Counted from the stretch's first letter, positions 25,472 to 33,909 are shown. The stretch: DNA of 64,000 nt from Bacillota bacterium (GCA_022702935.2 JAKIML020000080.1:1-64000); one strand, 5' to 3'. Program-made: numbers and translations. The notes: a model not told the origin generated them from the sequence alone.

Positions 25472-26440
25472 ATGGTTATGACTTTCAGGCTGGGCTATGT
25501 GGCCATGAACCTTCATTTGGAAGATTGCTCACCCTCGGGGACGGTGACCTTTTACCATCTGAATAAGATGGAGGAGAAGGCCAGGCTGATAAAGCTGAGG
25601 CAGGTTACCAAAAAGAATCTGGAAAATACCCTGCGAATATTAAAGTACAATAAAGCTATGGAGATCAAGGTCTATCGCCTGACCTCCAAGCTGGTTCCCC
25701 TGGCAACCCATCCGGCATTGAAGAACTGGGACTATGCCAGCGACTTTGAGCACGAATTCAAGGCCATTGGGGACTTTATCAAGGAAAATGATTTCAGGGT
25801 CAGTGCCCATCCCGATCACTTCACCCTTCTCAACGCGCCGGACCCCAGGATCCTTGAGGCCTCGATCCGGGATCTTAACTATCATGTCAGAATCTTTGAG
25901 GCCATGGGACTTGCCCAAGACCGATACAAGCTGGTTCTTCATGTGGGCGGGCTTTATAAGAATAAGGCAGAGTCCATGAAAAGGTTTATGGAGAACTTCC
26001 TGAACCTCGAGGCATCCATTCGCAAGCGCATCATCCTCGAAAACGATGATAAATCCTATACGGCACAGGATGTACTCACCCTTTGCAGGTCGCTTAAAAT
26101 ACCCATGGTGATTGACATTCATCATTTTCAGTGCATTAATGACGGGGAAGATTTAAGCCAGGTTCTTCCCGCGGCCTTTGACACCTGGACGCGAGAGGAC
26201 TTTCCACCCAAGGTTCATTTTTCCTCACCCAAGAGCGAAAAGGCATTCAGAAGTCATGCCGACCTCATTGATGTATCAGCCTTTTTGGTTTTTTTGAAGG
26301 TGGCCCGGGAAACCGGAAAAGATTTCGATGTGATGCTGGAGGCCAAGAGCAAGAACCAGGCGCTTATTCATTTGTCCGATGCCCTGTCCCGCCAGGATTT
26401 TCTGGAACGTGTCAATCTGGGAGAGTTTCGATTTAAATAA
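25472..26440 (+). CDS. uvsE: UV DNA damage endonuclease UvsE/UvdE
   Basis: This protein of about 322 aa has the UvdE TIM-barrel pattern: RLGYVAMN at the N-terminus, FRVSAHPDHFTLLN, KLVLHVGGLYKNK, ILENDDKSYT, VIDIHHFQC and HFSSPKS. These supply the His, Glu and Asp ligands of a three-metal site. The enzyme nicks 5' to pyrimidine dimers and 6-4 photoproducts, a light-independent repair route used by spores. The start may be GTG 25469 or ATG 25472; AGGA at 25457-25460 allows either. Confidence 0.88.
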   Translation: MVMTFRLGYVAMNLHLEDCSPSGTVTFYHLNKMEEKARLIKLRQVTKKNLENTLRILKYNKAMEIKVYRLTSKLVPLATHPALKNWDYASDFEHEFKAIGDFIKENDFRVSAHPDHFTLLNAPDPRILEASIRDLNYHVRIFEAMGLAQDRYKLVLHVGGLYKNKAESMKRFMENFLNLEASIRKRIILENDDKSYTAQDVLTLCRSLKIPMVIDIHHFQCINDGEDLSQVLPAAFDTWTREDFPPKVHFSSPKSEKAFRSHADLIDVSAFLVFLKVARETGKDFDVMLEAKSKNQALIHLSDALSRQDFLERVNLGEFRFK

Positions 26441-26532
26441 GACTTCCATATTAGGTTGGGCATAGCCAAAGCCAAATGGTGAAACATTAAGAAGGTGTTG
26501 TCCACAGACCATTAACCTAAGGAGGAGTACCC

Positions 26533-27081
26533 ATGAAATGCATTGAGCTTATGAAGGAGGAGCATCAGAATATCCTGCGGATGCTGGCTGTTATTCGAAA
26601 GAAATGCTATGCCATACTCAAAGGCGAGCCGATCAATGTTGAGGATTTCTATAAAATCATTGATTTTGTAAAAAACTATGCCGATCGTCATCACCACGGC
26701 AAGGAAGAGAATATGCTGTTTAACCGGATGATACTGGAGCTGGGGGAGACGGCAGAAAAGCTGGTTAAGCACGGCATGCTGGTCGAGCACGATACGGGCA
26801 GGCTCTATATTCAGGACCTGGAGGAGGCCTTAAAACGTGTGGAAGCGGGAGAGGACGAGGCACGCGTGGACGTAGTTGCCAATGCCATCGCCTATACCCA
26901 GCTGATGAAGCGGCATATCGAAAAGGAGGATAAGGTGGTGTATACGTATGCTGAAAAGAACATGCAGAATGCCACCCTGGATGCCATAAACAGCGAGTGC
27001 GAGGCCTATGAGCGAAGCGAGACGGCTCGCCAAGCCAAGGAGAAGTACATTCCTCTCCTGGAGGAGCTGGAAAGTCAATAA
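26533..27081 (+). CDS. hemerythrin domain-containing protein
   Basis: This 182-aa four-helix-bundle protein carries the di-iron ligand pattern: MKEEHQNILRML, ADRHHHGKEENMLF, VEHDTGRLYI and KRHIEKEDKVVYTYAE. Such proteins bind O2 or NO and help anaerobes sense or survive oxygen. AAGGAGGAG lies 6-8 nt before ATG 26533. A 7-nt sequence at 26451-26457 (TTAGGTT) is complementary to AACCTAA (26514-26520), which abuts the RBS. Confidence 0.87.
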   Translation: MKCIELMKEEHQNILRMLAVIRKKCYAILKGEPINVEDFYKIIDFVKNYADRHHHGKEENMLFNRMILELGETAEKLVKHGMLVEHDTGRLYIQDLEEALKRVEAGEDEARVDVVANAIAYTQLMKRHIEKEDKVVYTYAEKNMQNATLDAINSECEAYERSETARQAKEKYIPLLEELESQ

Positions 27082-27111
27082 GGCAAGGCCCCCAATCATA
27101 ATGCAAAGAAA

Positions 27112-27141
27112 AAAAGCTTGGTGATGAATGCCCAAGCTTTT
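27112..27141. terminator. bidirectional terminator, hemerythrin / zinc ribbon
   Basis: A perfect 10-bp stem (AAAAGCTTGG / CCAAGCTTTT) with a 10-nt loop lies between the two convergent genes; it has A/T-rich tails on both sides. Confidence 0.8.
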
Positions 27142-27160
27142 ATCTTTTTGGATGCCAGGT

Positions 27161-27379
27161 TTAATGGCAGCAGCCTGCGCCACAGCGATGGGCTTGGGGA
27201 CAGGAAACGGCCTCACACCCTTTGGATTTAACCACATAGTTGACGGTTTTAAATACAGCCTCCAGATCGTTGCAGCCGCAGCTTGGACAAAGAATCTCAC
27301 GGTTTTCACGCTGTGCAATGGAGGCCTTGATATTAAAGGTTTCCCCGCATTTCTTACAGCTCAAATCATAGAAAGGCAT
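27161..27379 (-). CDS. FmdB-type zinc ribbon protein
   Basis: This 72-aa protein starts MPFYDLSCKKCGETFNIK and contains a second cysteine pair (CPSCGC), giving the FmdB/CxxC zinc-ribbon fold, then a Cys/His-rich tail. The start is the ATG at 27379 with GAGGTGAC about 8 nt upstream; a GTG at 27391 lies inside that site. The family is sometimes called a regulator, but the role is not established. Confidence 0.8.
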   Translation of the reverse strand: MPFYDLSCKKCGETFNIKASIAQRENREILCPSCGCNDLEAVFKTVNYVVKSKGCEAVSCPQAHRCGAGCCH

Positions 27380-27482
27380 GGAACTTGTCACCTCAATCGT
27401 ATATCATAAGTACAAGACTAATTGATGGTACTATTATAGCAAACAATGACCGTAAATCAAAAGCCTGCAGAAGAAAGGATAG

Positions 27483-28664
27483 ATGACCTCCATGAAACCC
27501 TTTAGCTTTTCCGCCGTGCCCAAATCCTTTTTTGGTGAAGGATGCCTTTTAAAAATTATTGATATCCTGAAGCAGGAGGGAAAGCCTCAGAAGGTTCTCC
27601 TTATAACAGGGCAAAGCTCCTTTATAAGCTCGGTCAATTATACCCAATTGATGGAGGGCTTAGGCCAGGCCGGCCATCAGGTGGTTGAGGCTCGGGTGGC
27701 CCATGAGCCCTCTCCCGAATTGGTGGATGATATCACAAACACGACCAGGAGCGAAAACGCAGGCCTGGTGATAGCCGTAGGCGGCGGAAGTGTCCTGGAT
27801 ACGGGCAAAGCCGTTTCAGCCATGGTCCCGGTTGAGGGCTCGGTGGTGGATTATTTGGAGGGTGTGGGCACCAAGTTGCACAGTGGGATAAAGGTTCCCT
27901 TTATTGCTGTTCCCACTACCTCGGGCACCGGTAGCGAGGCCACCAAGAATGCGGTATTAAGCAGAATTGGTGAGAAGGGCTTTAAAAAGTCCCTGCGCCA
28001 TGATCGCTTCATTCCCGACTATGCCTTGCTGGATCCTTTATTAAGCCTTCATTGTCCGGCTTTGGTGACAGCCGCCAGCGGCATGGATGCACTTAATCAG
28101 CTTCTGGAAGGATATATGTCGGAAAAGGGGAACCCCCTGACCGAGGATTTGGCACTGTCGGGAATCCAGAGAATCCTTATGTCCCTGGAGCGGCTTTGCC
28201 TGGAGGAACCTCAGAACAAGGATTTAAGAGGACAAATGGCCTATGCGGCCTATCTGTCAGGCCTTGTGCTGGCCAATGCCGGATTGGGCTATGTTCATGG
28301 CTTTGCGGGAGTCATTGGGGGATTCATTGAAATACCCCATGGCGTTGTATGCGGCAAGCTCAATGGGGTCTTGTTTGAGGCTGTAGCACGCCGGGTGCTG
28401 CAGGATCCGCAAAGCGAGGCCTACCGAAAGCTTTTGAAGCTCAGCCAGATGGCTGTCCCCCATGAAACGAAGGCAGGGGTACAGGTTGATGCCCTTATTG
28501 AGAGACTTTACCGTATGGAGGAAGTGCTTAATCTGCCGTCCTTCTCATCCTATGGTGCTGACGAAGCACTTCTTAAAAAGGCTGTTTCTATGACTTCGCG
28601 CAAGGAGTGTCCCGTATCCCTTGAGGAAGAGACCCTTGTCGATTTGGTCTTGAGTAAATTATAG
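27483..28664 (+). CDS. iron-containing alcohol dehydrogenase family protein
   Basis: This 393-aa protein has an NAD(P)-binding half with the loop VGGGSVLDTGKA (about residues 99-110), the PTTSGTGSEATKNAV segment, and a helical metal-binding half. Three usual ligands are visible: Asp202 (GMDAL), His272 (YVHGFAG) and His286 (IPHG). The fourth, normally a His four residues after Asp202, is Gln206, as in some divergent subfamilies, so a different metal or substrate is possible. Reading from ATG 27483 fits AAAGGA spacing; ATG 27492 is the alternative. It is an isolated gene. Confidence 0.85.
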   Translation: MTSMKPFSFSAVPKSFFGEGCLLKIIDILKQEGKPQKVLLITGQSSFISSVNYTQLMEGLGQAGHQVVEARVAHEPSPELVDDITNTTRSENAGLVIAVGGGSVLDTGKAVSAMVPVEGSVVDYLEGVGTKLHSGIKVPFIAVPTTSGTGSEATKNAVLSRIGEKGFKKSLRHDRFIPDYALLDPLLSLHCPALVTAASGMDALNQLLEGYMSEKGNPLTEDLALSGIQRILMSLERLCLEEPQNKDLRGQMAYAAYLSGLVLANAGLGYVHGFAGVIGGFIEIPHGVVCGKLNGVLFEAVARRVLQDPQSEAYRKLLKLSQMAVPHETKAGVQVDALIERLYRMEEVLNLPSFSSYGADEALLKKAVSMTSRKECPVSLEEETLVDLVLSKL

Positions 28665-28673
28665 GGCAGAACT

Positions 28674-28715
28674 TTCGACAAATTCTTTGTCGTCCATGCA
28701 AAAGTATGATAAAAT
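28674..28715 (+). promoter_or_regulatory. Spo0A-box-like dyad and promoter before the SpoIIE-like phosphatase gene
   Basis: TTTCGACAAA (28673-28682) matches the reversed 0A box closely, with TTCGACA exact. A facing copy TTTGTCG (28686-28692) makes a 7-bp dyad with a 3-nt gap. The second arm overlaps a -35 TTGTCG (28687-28692) that lies 17 nt before TAAAAT (28710-28715). This layout fits a Spo0A-controlled promoter. A weak terminator of the preceding gene is an alternative, but no T-run follows. Confidence 0.5.
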
Positions 28716-28802
28716 AATACCAGTTTCGATAGACCCAAATAAAGCCGATATATATACTAAAGATTCTTAACGCACTATAAGATAAATAGCCGGAGGATGG
28801 AA

Positions 28803-30479
28803 ATGAATCTTACCGACTTTAAGAAATCTCAATCTGCTTTCAAAGGCCTACTCGTTGCTCAGCTTATCATTACTGCGCTTCTCTTTTTGGGTCTTAACTA
28901 TTTGGTTGGTTCCAGGGAACCCTTGTCGGAGACTTCTCTTAAAGTCAATACTTCCATCTATATCATTGTTATCTTTTTCTCGTCGCTGCTTTCCTGGTCC
29001 ATCTTTGTTCTGGCTTATTATGCCTATCCCCAGGTTCGTGACAAGAGTTACCTAGTTACCGGATTTATCTTTTTTACTGCGGGTCTTTTAGATGGCGCCG
29101 TATTGGTGAATATGTTCATGTTCACATTGTTTGGCGATTCTGTGAAAAGTCAGCCCATTCTCTCATGGTATATCTCTCAGATATTCGCCGTGAGCGGCTT
29201 TGCCTTCTTCATTCTGTTCCATAGAAAATCCGATATGGCCGTCCGGAGGCTGTATCCTTCCATAGCCGGGATTCTGGCTGCTGTGTTGGGCGCAGTGGTA
29301 AGTGCCGTATTTCCTGTTGAGGGTGTGCTGTTCATCCAAGATAAGGGCCTGACCTTGACAGGATTATTAGTCCTGCTGTTCTTTAGCATAATCTGCGCCC
29401 TGCTGATGATTTTATTGATTGGCAAGTTCATAAGGACCAAGGACGTGGTTTATAAAATTCTGTCCTTTGCTGTTTTGATAATGATTTTCAGCCATATTAC
29501 CATGTTGAGCATTCAAAAGACCCATGACAACTATCATCTTTTAAGCCGCATCTATCAGTTGCTTGCTTATGTGCTTTTATTCAACGTATTCTATGTTCAG
29601 ACCGTCAAGAGACCCTATCAGCAGCTTTCCAGCGCTCAGGATCAGCTCAATGGCTATTTGGCCGAGTTGGATGTCCTGGTGGACAAACGAACCACCGAGC
29701 TTCGGAGCATCAATGAAAAGCTGGTGGCTGATCAGGAAATTGCGCGAAGCATGCAGATGTCCATGCTTCCTTCAACCCTTCCCCATAACGAATATGTCCG
29801 CTTTTCATCAGGGTATGTGCCCGCCGATAATTTAAGCGGTGACTTTTATAATGTCTTTCCTATTGATGATGTGCAGTTTGGCATCTGTATCGGAGATGTT
29901 TCGGGCCATGGCGTATCTGCGGCCATGCTCTCCATATTCACCTTCCAAAAGATGCAAACCCTGATGGAAGAAACCGGGGGGGACGGTATGGCCATTCCCT
30001 CCATGGTGCTCAAGCATATTTATGAATCCTTCAACTCGGGCAATTTCAGTGAGGATATGTATATCGTCATGCTTTACGGTGTCTTCAATACACAGACCGG
30101 CATCTTCTCCTATGCCTCGGGCGGTTTGAATACCACACCCTTAAGGATTCGCCCTGACGGGTCTATTCAGGAGCTGGATAACGGTGGGTATGCCATATGC
30201 AAGCTGGGTGATTTACTGAAGCCCAAGTTCGTCAATCATCAGGTGCTTCTGTTCCCGGGCGATAAGCTGCTGCTTTATACCGACGGCCTTGTGGATGCCC
30301 GCAATGCATCGGATGAGCCCTACTCCATCCAGAGGCTCAAGGACATGATGCGCCATCACTATAAATGGGGCGTGGAACACCTTACCGACGCTTTAATCAA
30401 GGATGTCCGCAATTATACTGAAAACAAGCTCAAGGATGATATTACCGTCGTAGCCTTTGATGTGCTGCCACCTTTCTGA
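28803..30479 (+). CDS. membrane PP2C-type phosphatase, SpoIIE/RsbU family
   Basis: This 558-aa protein has about seven to eight membrane helices in residues 15-270, a coiled-coil linker, then a SpoIIE-type PP2C domain. The domain shows EIARSMQMSMLP, the metal-binding NLSGDFYNVF and GDVSGHGVSAAM, and the C-terminal LYTDGLVDARN and DDITVVAFD. Such phosphatases dephosphorylate anti-anti-sigma factors. It is shorter than SpoIIE (about 800 aa) and lacks an obvious FtsZ-interaction region, so it may be a RsbU/RsbP-like regulator. ATG 28803 gives 6-nt spacing to GGAGG; ATG 28797 abuts it. Confidence 0.85.
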   Translation: MNLTDFKKSQSAFKGLLVAQLIITALLFLGLNYLVGSREPLSETSLKVNTSIYIIVIFFSSLLSWSIFVLAYYAYPQVRDKSYLVTGFIFFTAGLLDGAVLVNMFMFTLFGDSVKSQPILSWYISQIFAVSGFAFFILFHRKSDMAVRRLYPSIAGILAAVLGAVVSAVFPVEGVLFIQDKGLTLTGLLVLLFFSIICALLMILLIGKFIRTKDVVYKILSFAVLIMIFSHITMLSIQKTHDNYHLLSRIYQLLAYVLLFNVFYVQTVKRPYQQLSSAQDQLNGYLAELDVLVDKRTTELRSINEKLVADQEIARSMQMSMLPSTLPHNEYVRFSSGYVPADNLSGDFYNVFPIDDVQFGICIGDVSGHGVSAAMLSIFTFQKMQTLMEETGGDGMAIPSMVLKHIYESFNSGNFSEDMYIVMLYGVFNTQTGIFSYASGGLNTTPLRIRPDGSIQELDNGGYAICKLGDLLKPKFVNHQVLLFPGDKLLLYTDGLVDARNASDEPYSIQRLKDMMRHHYKWGVEHLTDALIKDVRNYTENKLKDDITVVAFDVLPPF

Positions 30480-30480
30480 A

Positions 30481-30580
30481 CCATACCTTTTGTTCTGGTG
30501 AATGAAGCAGTGAGAATAGACATTGCATCCAATATATGCTAAAATGAGGGCGTCATTCACCAAGAACATACAGGGTATGG
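30481..30580. repeat. imperfect inverted repeat flanking a promoter
   Basis: Left arm 30481-30505 and right arm 30553-30580 share CCATACC/GGTATGG, TGTTCT/AGAACA and GGTGAATGA/TCATTCACC, 22 paired positions with small internal loops. The 47-nt centre carries TAGACA (30517-30522), a 17-nt spacer and an extended -10 TGCTAAAAT (30537-30545). The right arm runs up to the RBS of the PrsW-like gene. Confidence 0.65.
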
Positions 30581-30590
30581 AGGAAAAAGA

Positions 30591-32021
30591 ATGGAAACAA
30601 AAAACTCAAAAACAAAATTGGGGTTGTGGCTATCGACCTTTATTTCAATTGGCGGACTGCTTCTTATCGTTCTCATTGCAGCCATTATTGAAAAGGCCTT
30701 AAATCCTGATCTTAACAGAACACTTCTCACCATCATCTCCGTAATTATCGCCATCATCCCGCCGCTTCTCTGGTTATCCATATTCTACAGACAGGATCGA
30801 TTAAACCCCGAACCAAAGAGCTTTGTGTTCAAGACCATGCTGCTTGGTGCATTGATCCAGCAGGCTCTCTATGCTCCGCTGGTCTCCTATCTTTTCCCCA
30901 GCGCATCGGGTCTGTCCACGCAAGCGGCTGACTACTACTTTACCATTGTCCTTATGGGTATGATTCAGGAGGGTATCAAGCTTCTGGCCGTAAGGTACAG
31001 CATTTATCCCAGCAAAGAGTTTGACGAGAAGATTGACGGTATTATTTATGGTTCGGCCATGGGCTTAGGCTTTGCCGCCATGACCAGCATCCGGCATATT
31101 TTAACCTCGGGTGGGGCTATGTTGTCCAATGTCACCGCCCTGGTGGTTATTGAAACCTTTGCAAACGCCAGCATCACCGGCTTAAGCTGCTATATTCTGG
31201 GCGTTTCCAAGCATGATAAGTTTAAGTTCCACAGACTGCCGCTGGCCTTGCTTCTGGCCACCGGTCTCAATGCCTTGACGCAAATTCTCCTTGATATGGT
31301 TACCCGTAGAGGGTTCAAGGTGAACTATATACTTGGTCTGATACCTGCCGCACTGGTGGCTATTGTGGTCTTTACTGTCCTGGTTATTATCTCTTCAAGA
31401 AGCGAAAAAGAGGGTCAGGTTGCCACCCAAACTCTGGACGCCAAGAAAGCCATTGTGGGCATTCTGCCGGTTTGGGGTCTGGTGGTTTTGGCCATGGTTC
31501 TGGGCTATGTGGTTGGACATACCCAGCAAAAGCCTGCCGAGTTCAAGGTGGATAATGCCATCAGCATCCAATATCCTGCCCATTGGATTCAGTATCAGGA
31601 CGACCAAAGCCTGTTTAAAGCCGGGGATATGTTAAATCGCAGCGGCCAGGACTTTGTCAGGGTGCAGAAGGTGCCCTTGAGCAATCTGATGGTGGCGCAG
31701 GCTGCTTCTGAGGAGGAAACCCTCCAGAATGCTGTAGCGGCCTGGTCCATAAAGGCGGGTATGAATTATCGGTTCTATCAGGCCGAGACCAGTTATTATT
31801 TATCTACTAAGGGAAAAGAAACCTATGTAATAGACTATGTTTACATTGGCAATTCCACCAAGTCGGGGGATACTCTGAAGCCTGCCATTGGTTATGGCCG
31901 GGATGTATTGAGCATTCATGGGGATGAGCTCTATATCATCACCCTTTCGGCCAGCTATGATCAGTACATATCAGACAAGAGTGTTCTTTCCAAGGTTAAC
32001 TATGGTTTCGTAAACAATTGA
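30591..32021 (+). CDS. PrsW family intramembrane protease-like protein
   Basis: This 476-aa protein has eight or more hydrophobic helices in residues 1-320 and a soluble C-terminal domain of about 150 residues. PrsW landmarks are FYRQDRLNPEPK, IQEGIKLLAVR and DGIIYGSAMGLGFA. The first Glu of the usual EExxK motif is Gln here. PrsW-type proteases cut anti-sigma factors in the membrane. The extra C-terminal domain (KPAEFKVDNAISIQYPAHW onward) is not normally part of PrsW and may face outside as a sensor. It is followed closely by an exported HtrA-like protease, suggesting a joint envelope-stress role. Confidence 0.78.
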   Translation: METKNSKTKLGLWLSTFISIGGLLLIVLIAAIIEKALNPDLNRTLLTIISVIIAIIPPLLWLSIFYRQDRLNPEPKSFVFKTMLLGALIQQALYAPLVSYLFPSASGLSTQAADYYFTIVLMGMIQEGIKLLAVRYSIYPSKEFDEKIDGIIYGSAMGLGFAAMTSIRHILTSGGAMLSNVTALVVIETFANASITGLSCYILGVSKHDKFKFHRLPLALLLATGLNALTQILLDMVTRRGFKVNYILGLIPAALVAIVVFTVLVIISSRSEKEGQVATQTLDAKKAIVGILPVWGLVVLAMVLGYVVGHTQQKPAEFKVDNAISIQYPAHWIQYQDDQSLFKAGDMLNRSGQDFVRVQKVPLSNLMVAQAASEEETLQNAVAAWSIKAGMNYRFYQAETSYYLSTKGKETYVIDYVYIGNSTKSGDTLKPAIGYGRDVLSIHGDELYIITLSASYDQYISDKSVLSKVNYGFVNN

Positions 32022-32053
32022 CGGCTTATGTGAATAGATAGGAGTGTTGAGCG

Positions 32054-33487
32054 ATGTTGAAACAAAGAAAAGTGATCCAAGCTTCCCTGTTGGCCGTCAT
32101 AATGGCGATGGCAATGCTTCTTACCTCCTGCTCAGGCAGGAAGGAGGATGAGAATCCGCCCACAGCGCCCGTATTGACGGTTTCAAAAGTGAGTCATAAT
32201 CAGGTTGAATTGGCCTGGAGCGAGAGCTATGACGATGAAGGCGTTGATTTCTACAGGCTTTATCGGGATAATGAGGCTCTCGCCAAGACCGGTGGCACCG
32301 AGTACGTAGACAAGGATGTTACCCCGGGTATCGAATATGAGTATTATGTGGTGGCCTATGATGAGGCCGGAAACCGTTCCTCCAAGAGCGTCAAGCAGAG
32401 AGTGAAGGTCCCCGATGAAACCAAGGAACCCGTCACTCCCGAAGATCCCGGTCAAAAACAGGGTAGCATCAATATACAGAAGCTATCCCAATCCACCGTC
32501 AAGCTCTATACTCTTGACGATGATCTCAACGTGGTAGCAATGGGCTCAGGAACCATTATCAATCAGGATGGTTACATACTGACCAACTACCACTGCGTGG
32601 GCTCTAATCGCGGCCTCTATAACAGCGAGGGTTATGTGGCTATCGCCATCACCGACAATATCAAAAAGAATATTCAGCCCCAGTACATTGCTCAGTACAG
32701 AAGCGGTGTTGAGGAGTTGGATCTGGCTGTGGTCAAGATCGTTGCCGATCTTAACTGGAACAAGGTTTCGGCGGCCGACTTAAAGCTTGTTCCCATAAAG
32801 ATGACCGATTCCGATACGGTGGAATTGGGGGATGAAATCAACATCCTGGGCTATCCCGGCGCAGGCGGTGAGACCATTACCTTTACTGCCGGAAGGGTAT
32901 CGGGCTTCCTGGATGAAGATGGGGACTCGGAGATAGACTGGATCAAGACCGATGCTATGGTCAATCACGGAAACAGCGGCGGAACTGCTGTCAATTCCCG
33001 AGGTGAAATGATTGGTGTTCCGACGGCCAAGTATGTGGGCCAGGACAATGATATGATGTTCTTCCTCAAGCCCGTGAATCAGGCCATAGCCGTCATCGAA
33101 AGCGCATTGGCCACGGGTGATAAACCTGACCTGCCCAAGCCTTCTCAGCCGTCCTATCCTTCCGAGGACGAGCTGGTGACCATCTTCGCCAACATCGTTG
33201 ATGCGCTTACAGGAAAGCCCATTGAGAACGCCATTTTTGCAGTTCTTAAAGAAGGGGTAACCATTGAAGAATTCCTCAGCAATCCTCAGGACAGCATGGT
33301 CATTGCCTATGGCGAATCCGACAGCGAAGGCTTAATTGTTGTCTTTGATGTGCCCAAGGGCGGCACCTATTCGGTAGTTATAGGTGCTGAGGGTTATGAA
33401 CCCATCCTGGAGGATGATGCTCTGGAGATTCCCTATGACCTCGATTGGTACTTAGACCTTGGCGATATCTATCTTGAAAGCTATTAA
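32054..33487 (+). CDS. exported trypsin-like (HtrA-type) lipoprotein protease
   Basis: This 477-aa lipoprotein has lipobox Cys26 (LLTSCSG). Domains in order: a fibronectin type III-like domain (about residues 35-120), a linker, a trypsin-like domain, and a C-terminal prealbumin/carboxypeptidase-regulatory-like domain. The catalytic triad is visible: His180 (TNYHCVG), Asp223 (ELDLAVV) and Ser308 (NHGNSGG). There is no PDZ domain, so it differs from classic HtrA/DegP. It lies 32 nt after the PrsW-like gene and is probably cotranscribed; a strong terminator follows. Confidence 0.86.
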   Translation: MLKQRKVIQASLLAVIMAMAMLLTSCSGRKEDENPPTAPVLTVSKVSHNQVELAWSESYDDEGVDFYRLYRDNEALAKTGGTEYVDKDVTPGIEYEYYVVAYDEAGNRSSKSVKQRVKVPDETKEPVTPEDPGQKQGSINIQKLSQSTVKLYTLDDDLNVVAMGSGTIINQDGYILTNYHCVGSNRGLYNSEGYVAIAITDNIKKNIQPQYIAQYRSGVEELDLAVVKIVADLNWNKVSAADLKLVPIKMTDSDTVELGDEINILGYPGAGGETITFTAGRVSGFLDEDGDSEIDWIKTDAMVNHGNSGGTAVNSRGEMIGVPTAKYVGQDNDMMFFLKPVNQAIAVIESALATGDKPDLPKPSQPSYPSEDELVTIFANIVDALTGKPIENAIFAVLKEGVTIEEFLSNPQDSMVIAYGESDSEGLIVVFDVPKGGTYSVVIGAEGYEPILEDDALEIPYDLDWYLDLGDIYLESY

Positions 33488-33503
33488 TTCTGACATAAGC
33501 ATC

Positions 33504-33540
33504 AAAGCCCGTTTCATGGAAATATGAGGCGGGCTTTTTT
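33504..33540 (+). terminator. terminator after the HtrA-like gene
   Basis: Stem AAAGCCCG / CGGGCTTT with an 18-nt loop and a run of T. Confidence 0.8.
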
Positions 33541-33553
33541 ATACATTTAAAAC

Positions 33554-33669
33554 TTTACAAGAAGTCAGAGTGGTGCTAAAATATTAATGCTAAATTTGAT
33601 ACCTGAAAACCAAGGGCATGCGTTTCAAGTCAAAAGGGGCTTGCTCATTGCGTTTGATGATGGTATAAT
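33554..33669 (+). promoter_or_regulatory. two tandem promoters of tRNA-Val
   Basis: P1: TTTACA (33554-33559), 17 nt, extended -10 TGCTAAAAT (-10 at 33577-33582). P2: TTGCTC (33641-33646), 17 nt, extended -10 TGGTATAAT (-10 at 33664-33669), with a predicted start about 8 nt before the tRNA. Both have TGn extensions. Confidence 0.6.
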
Positions 33670-33682
33670 AATAGCGTAACAT

Positions 33683-33758
33683 GGGCGATTAACTCAATTG
33701 GCAGAGTGTCACTTTGACGTAGTGAAGGTTAGGGATTCGAGTTCCTTATCGCCCACCA
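33683..33758 (+). tRNA. tRNA-Val (anticodon GAC), atypical
   Basis: A full cloverleaf can be drawn: perfect 7-bp acceptor stem (GGGCGAT / ATCGCCC), D stem ACTC/GAGT with GG in the loop, anticodon stem TCACT/AGTGA with loop TTGACGT, a 5-nt variable loop, T stem AGGGA/TCCTT with loop TTCGAGT, discriminator A and encoded CCA. The anticodon at 33716-33718 is GAC. Odd points are A10-U25, G37, a G-U pair at 50-64, and A53-U61 in place of the nearly invariant G53-C61. It may be a divergent minor valine tRNA or a decaying one. Confidence 0.85.
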
Positions 33759-33760
33759 AA

Positions 33761-33790
33761 AAAAGAGAGGTTTTAAGCCTCTCTTTTTTG
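33761..33790 (+). terminator. terminator after tRNA-Val
   Basis: A stem of about 10 bp (AAAAGAGAGG / CCTCTCTTTT) with a 7-nt loop and six T directly follows the tRNA CCA. Confidence 0.85.
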
Positions 33791-33838
33791 CGTTTTGACA
33801 TAATTTGAGGGACTATGACAGAACATTAACATATCACC

Positions 33839-33866
33839 TTGCTTTTTTATCCTTTTCCTTTATAAT
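33839..33866 (+). promoter_or_regulatory. sigma-A promoter of guaA
   Basis: TTGCTT (33839-33844), 16 nt, TATAAT (33861-33866), followed by a leader of about 35 nt. This leaves no room for a purine riboswitch. Confidence 0.55.
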
Positions 33867-33909
33867 TTACTTATGAAATTTCAAGCGCAGTCGAAAGGTG
33901 GAATGGATT

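Noticed and set aside
33791-33909. Purine riboswitch ahead of guaA
   Set aside because: The promoter -10 is at 33861-33866, leaving a leader of about 35 nt, and the conserved purine-aptamer loops are not present.
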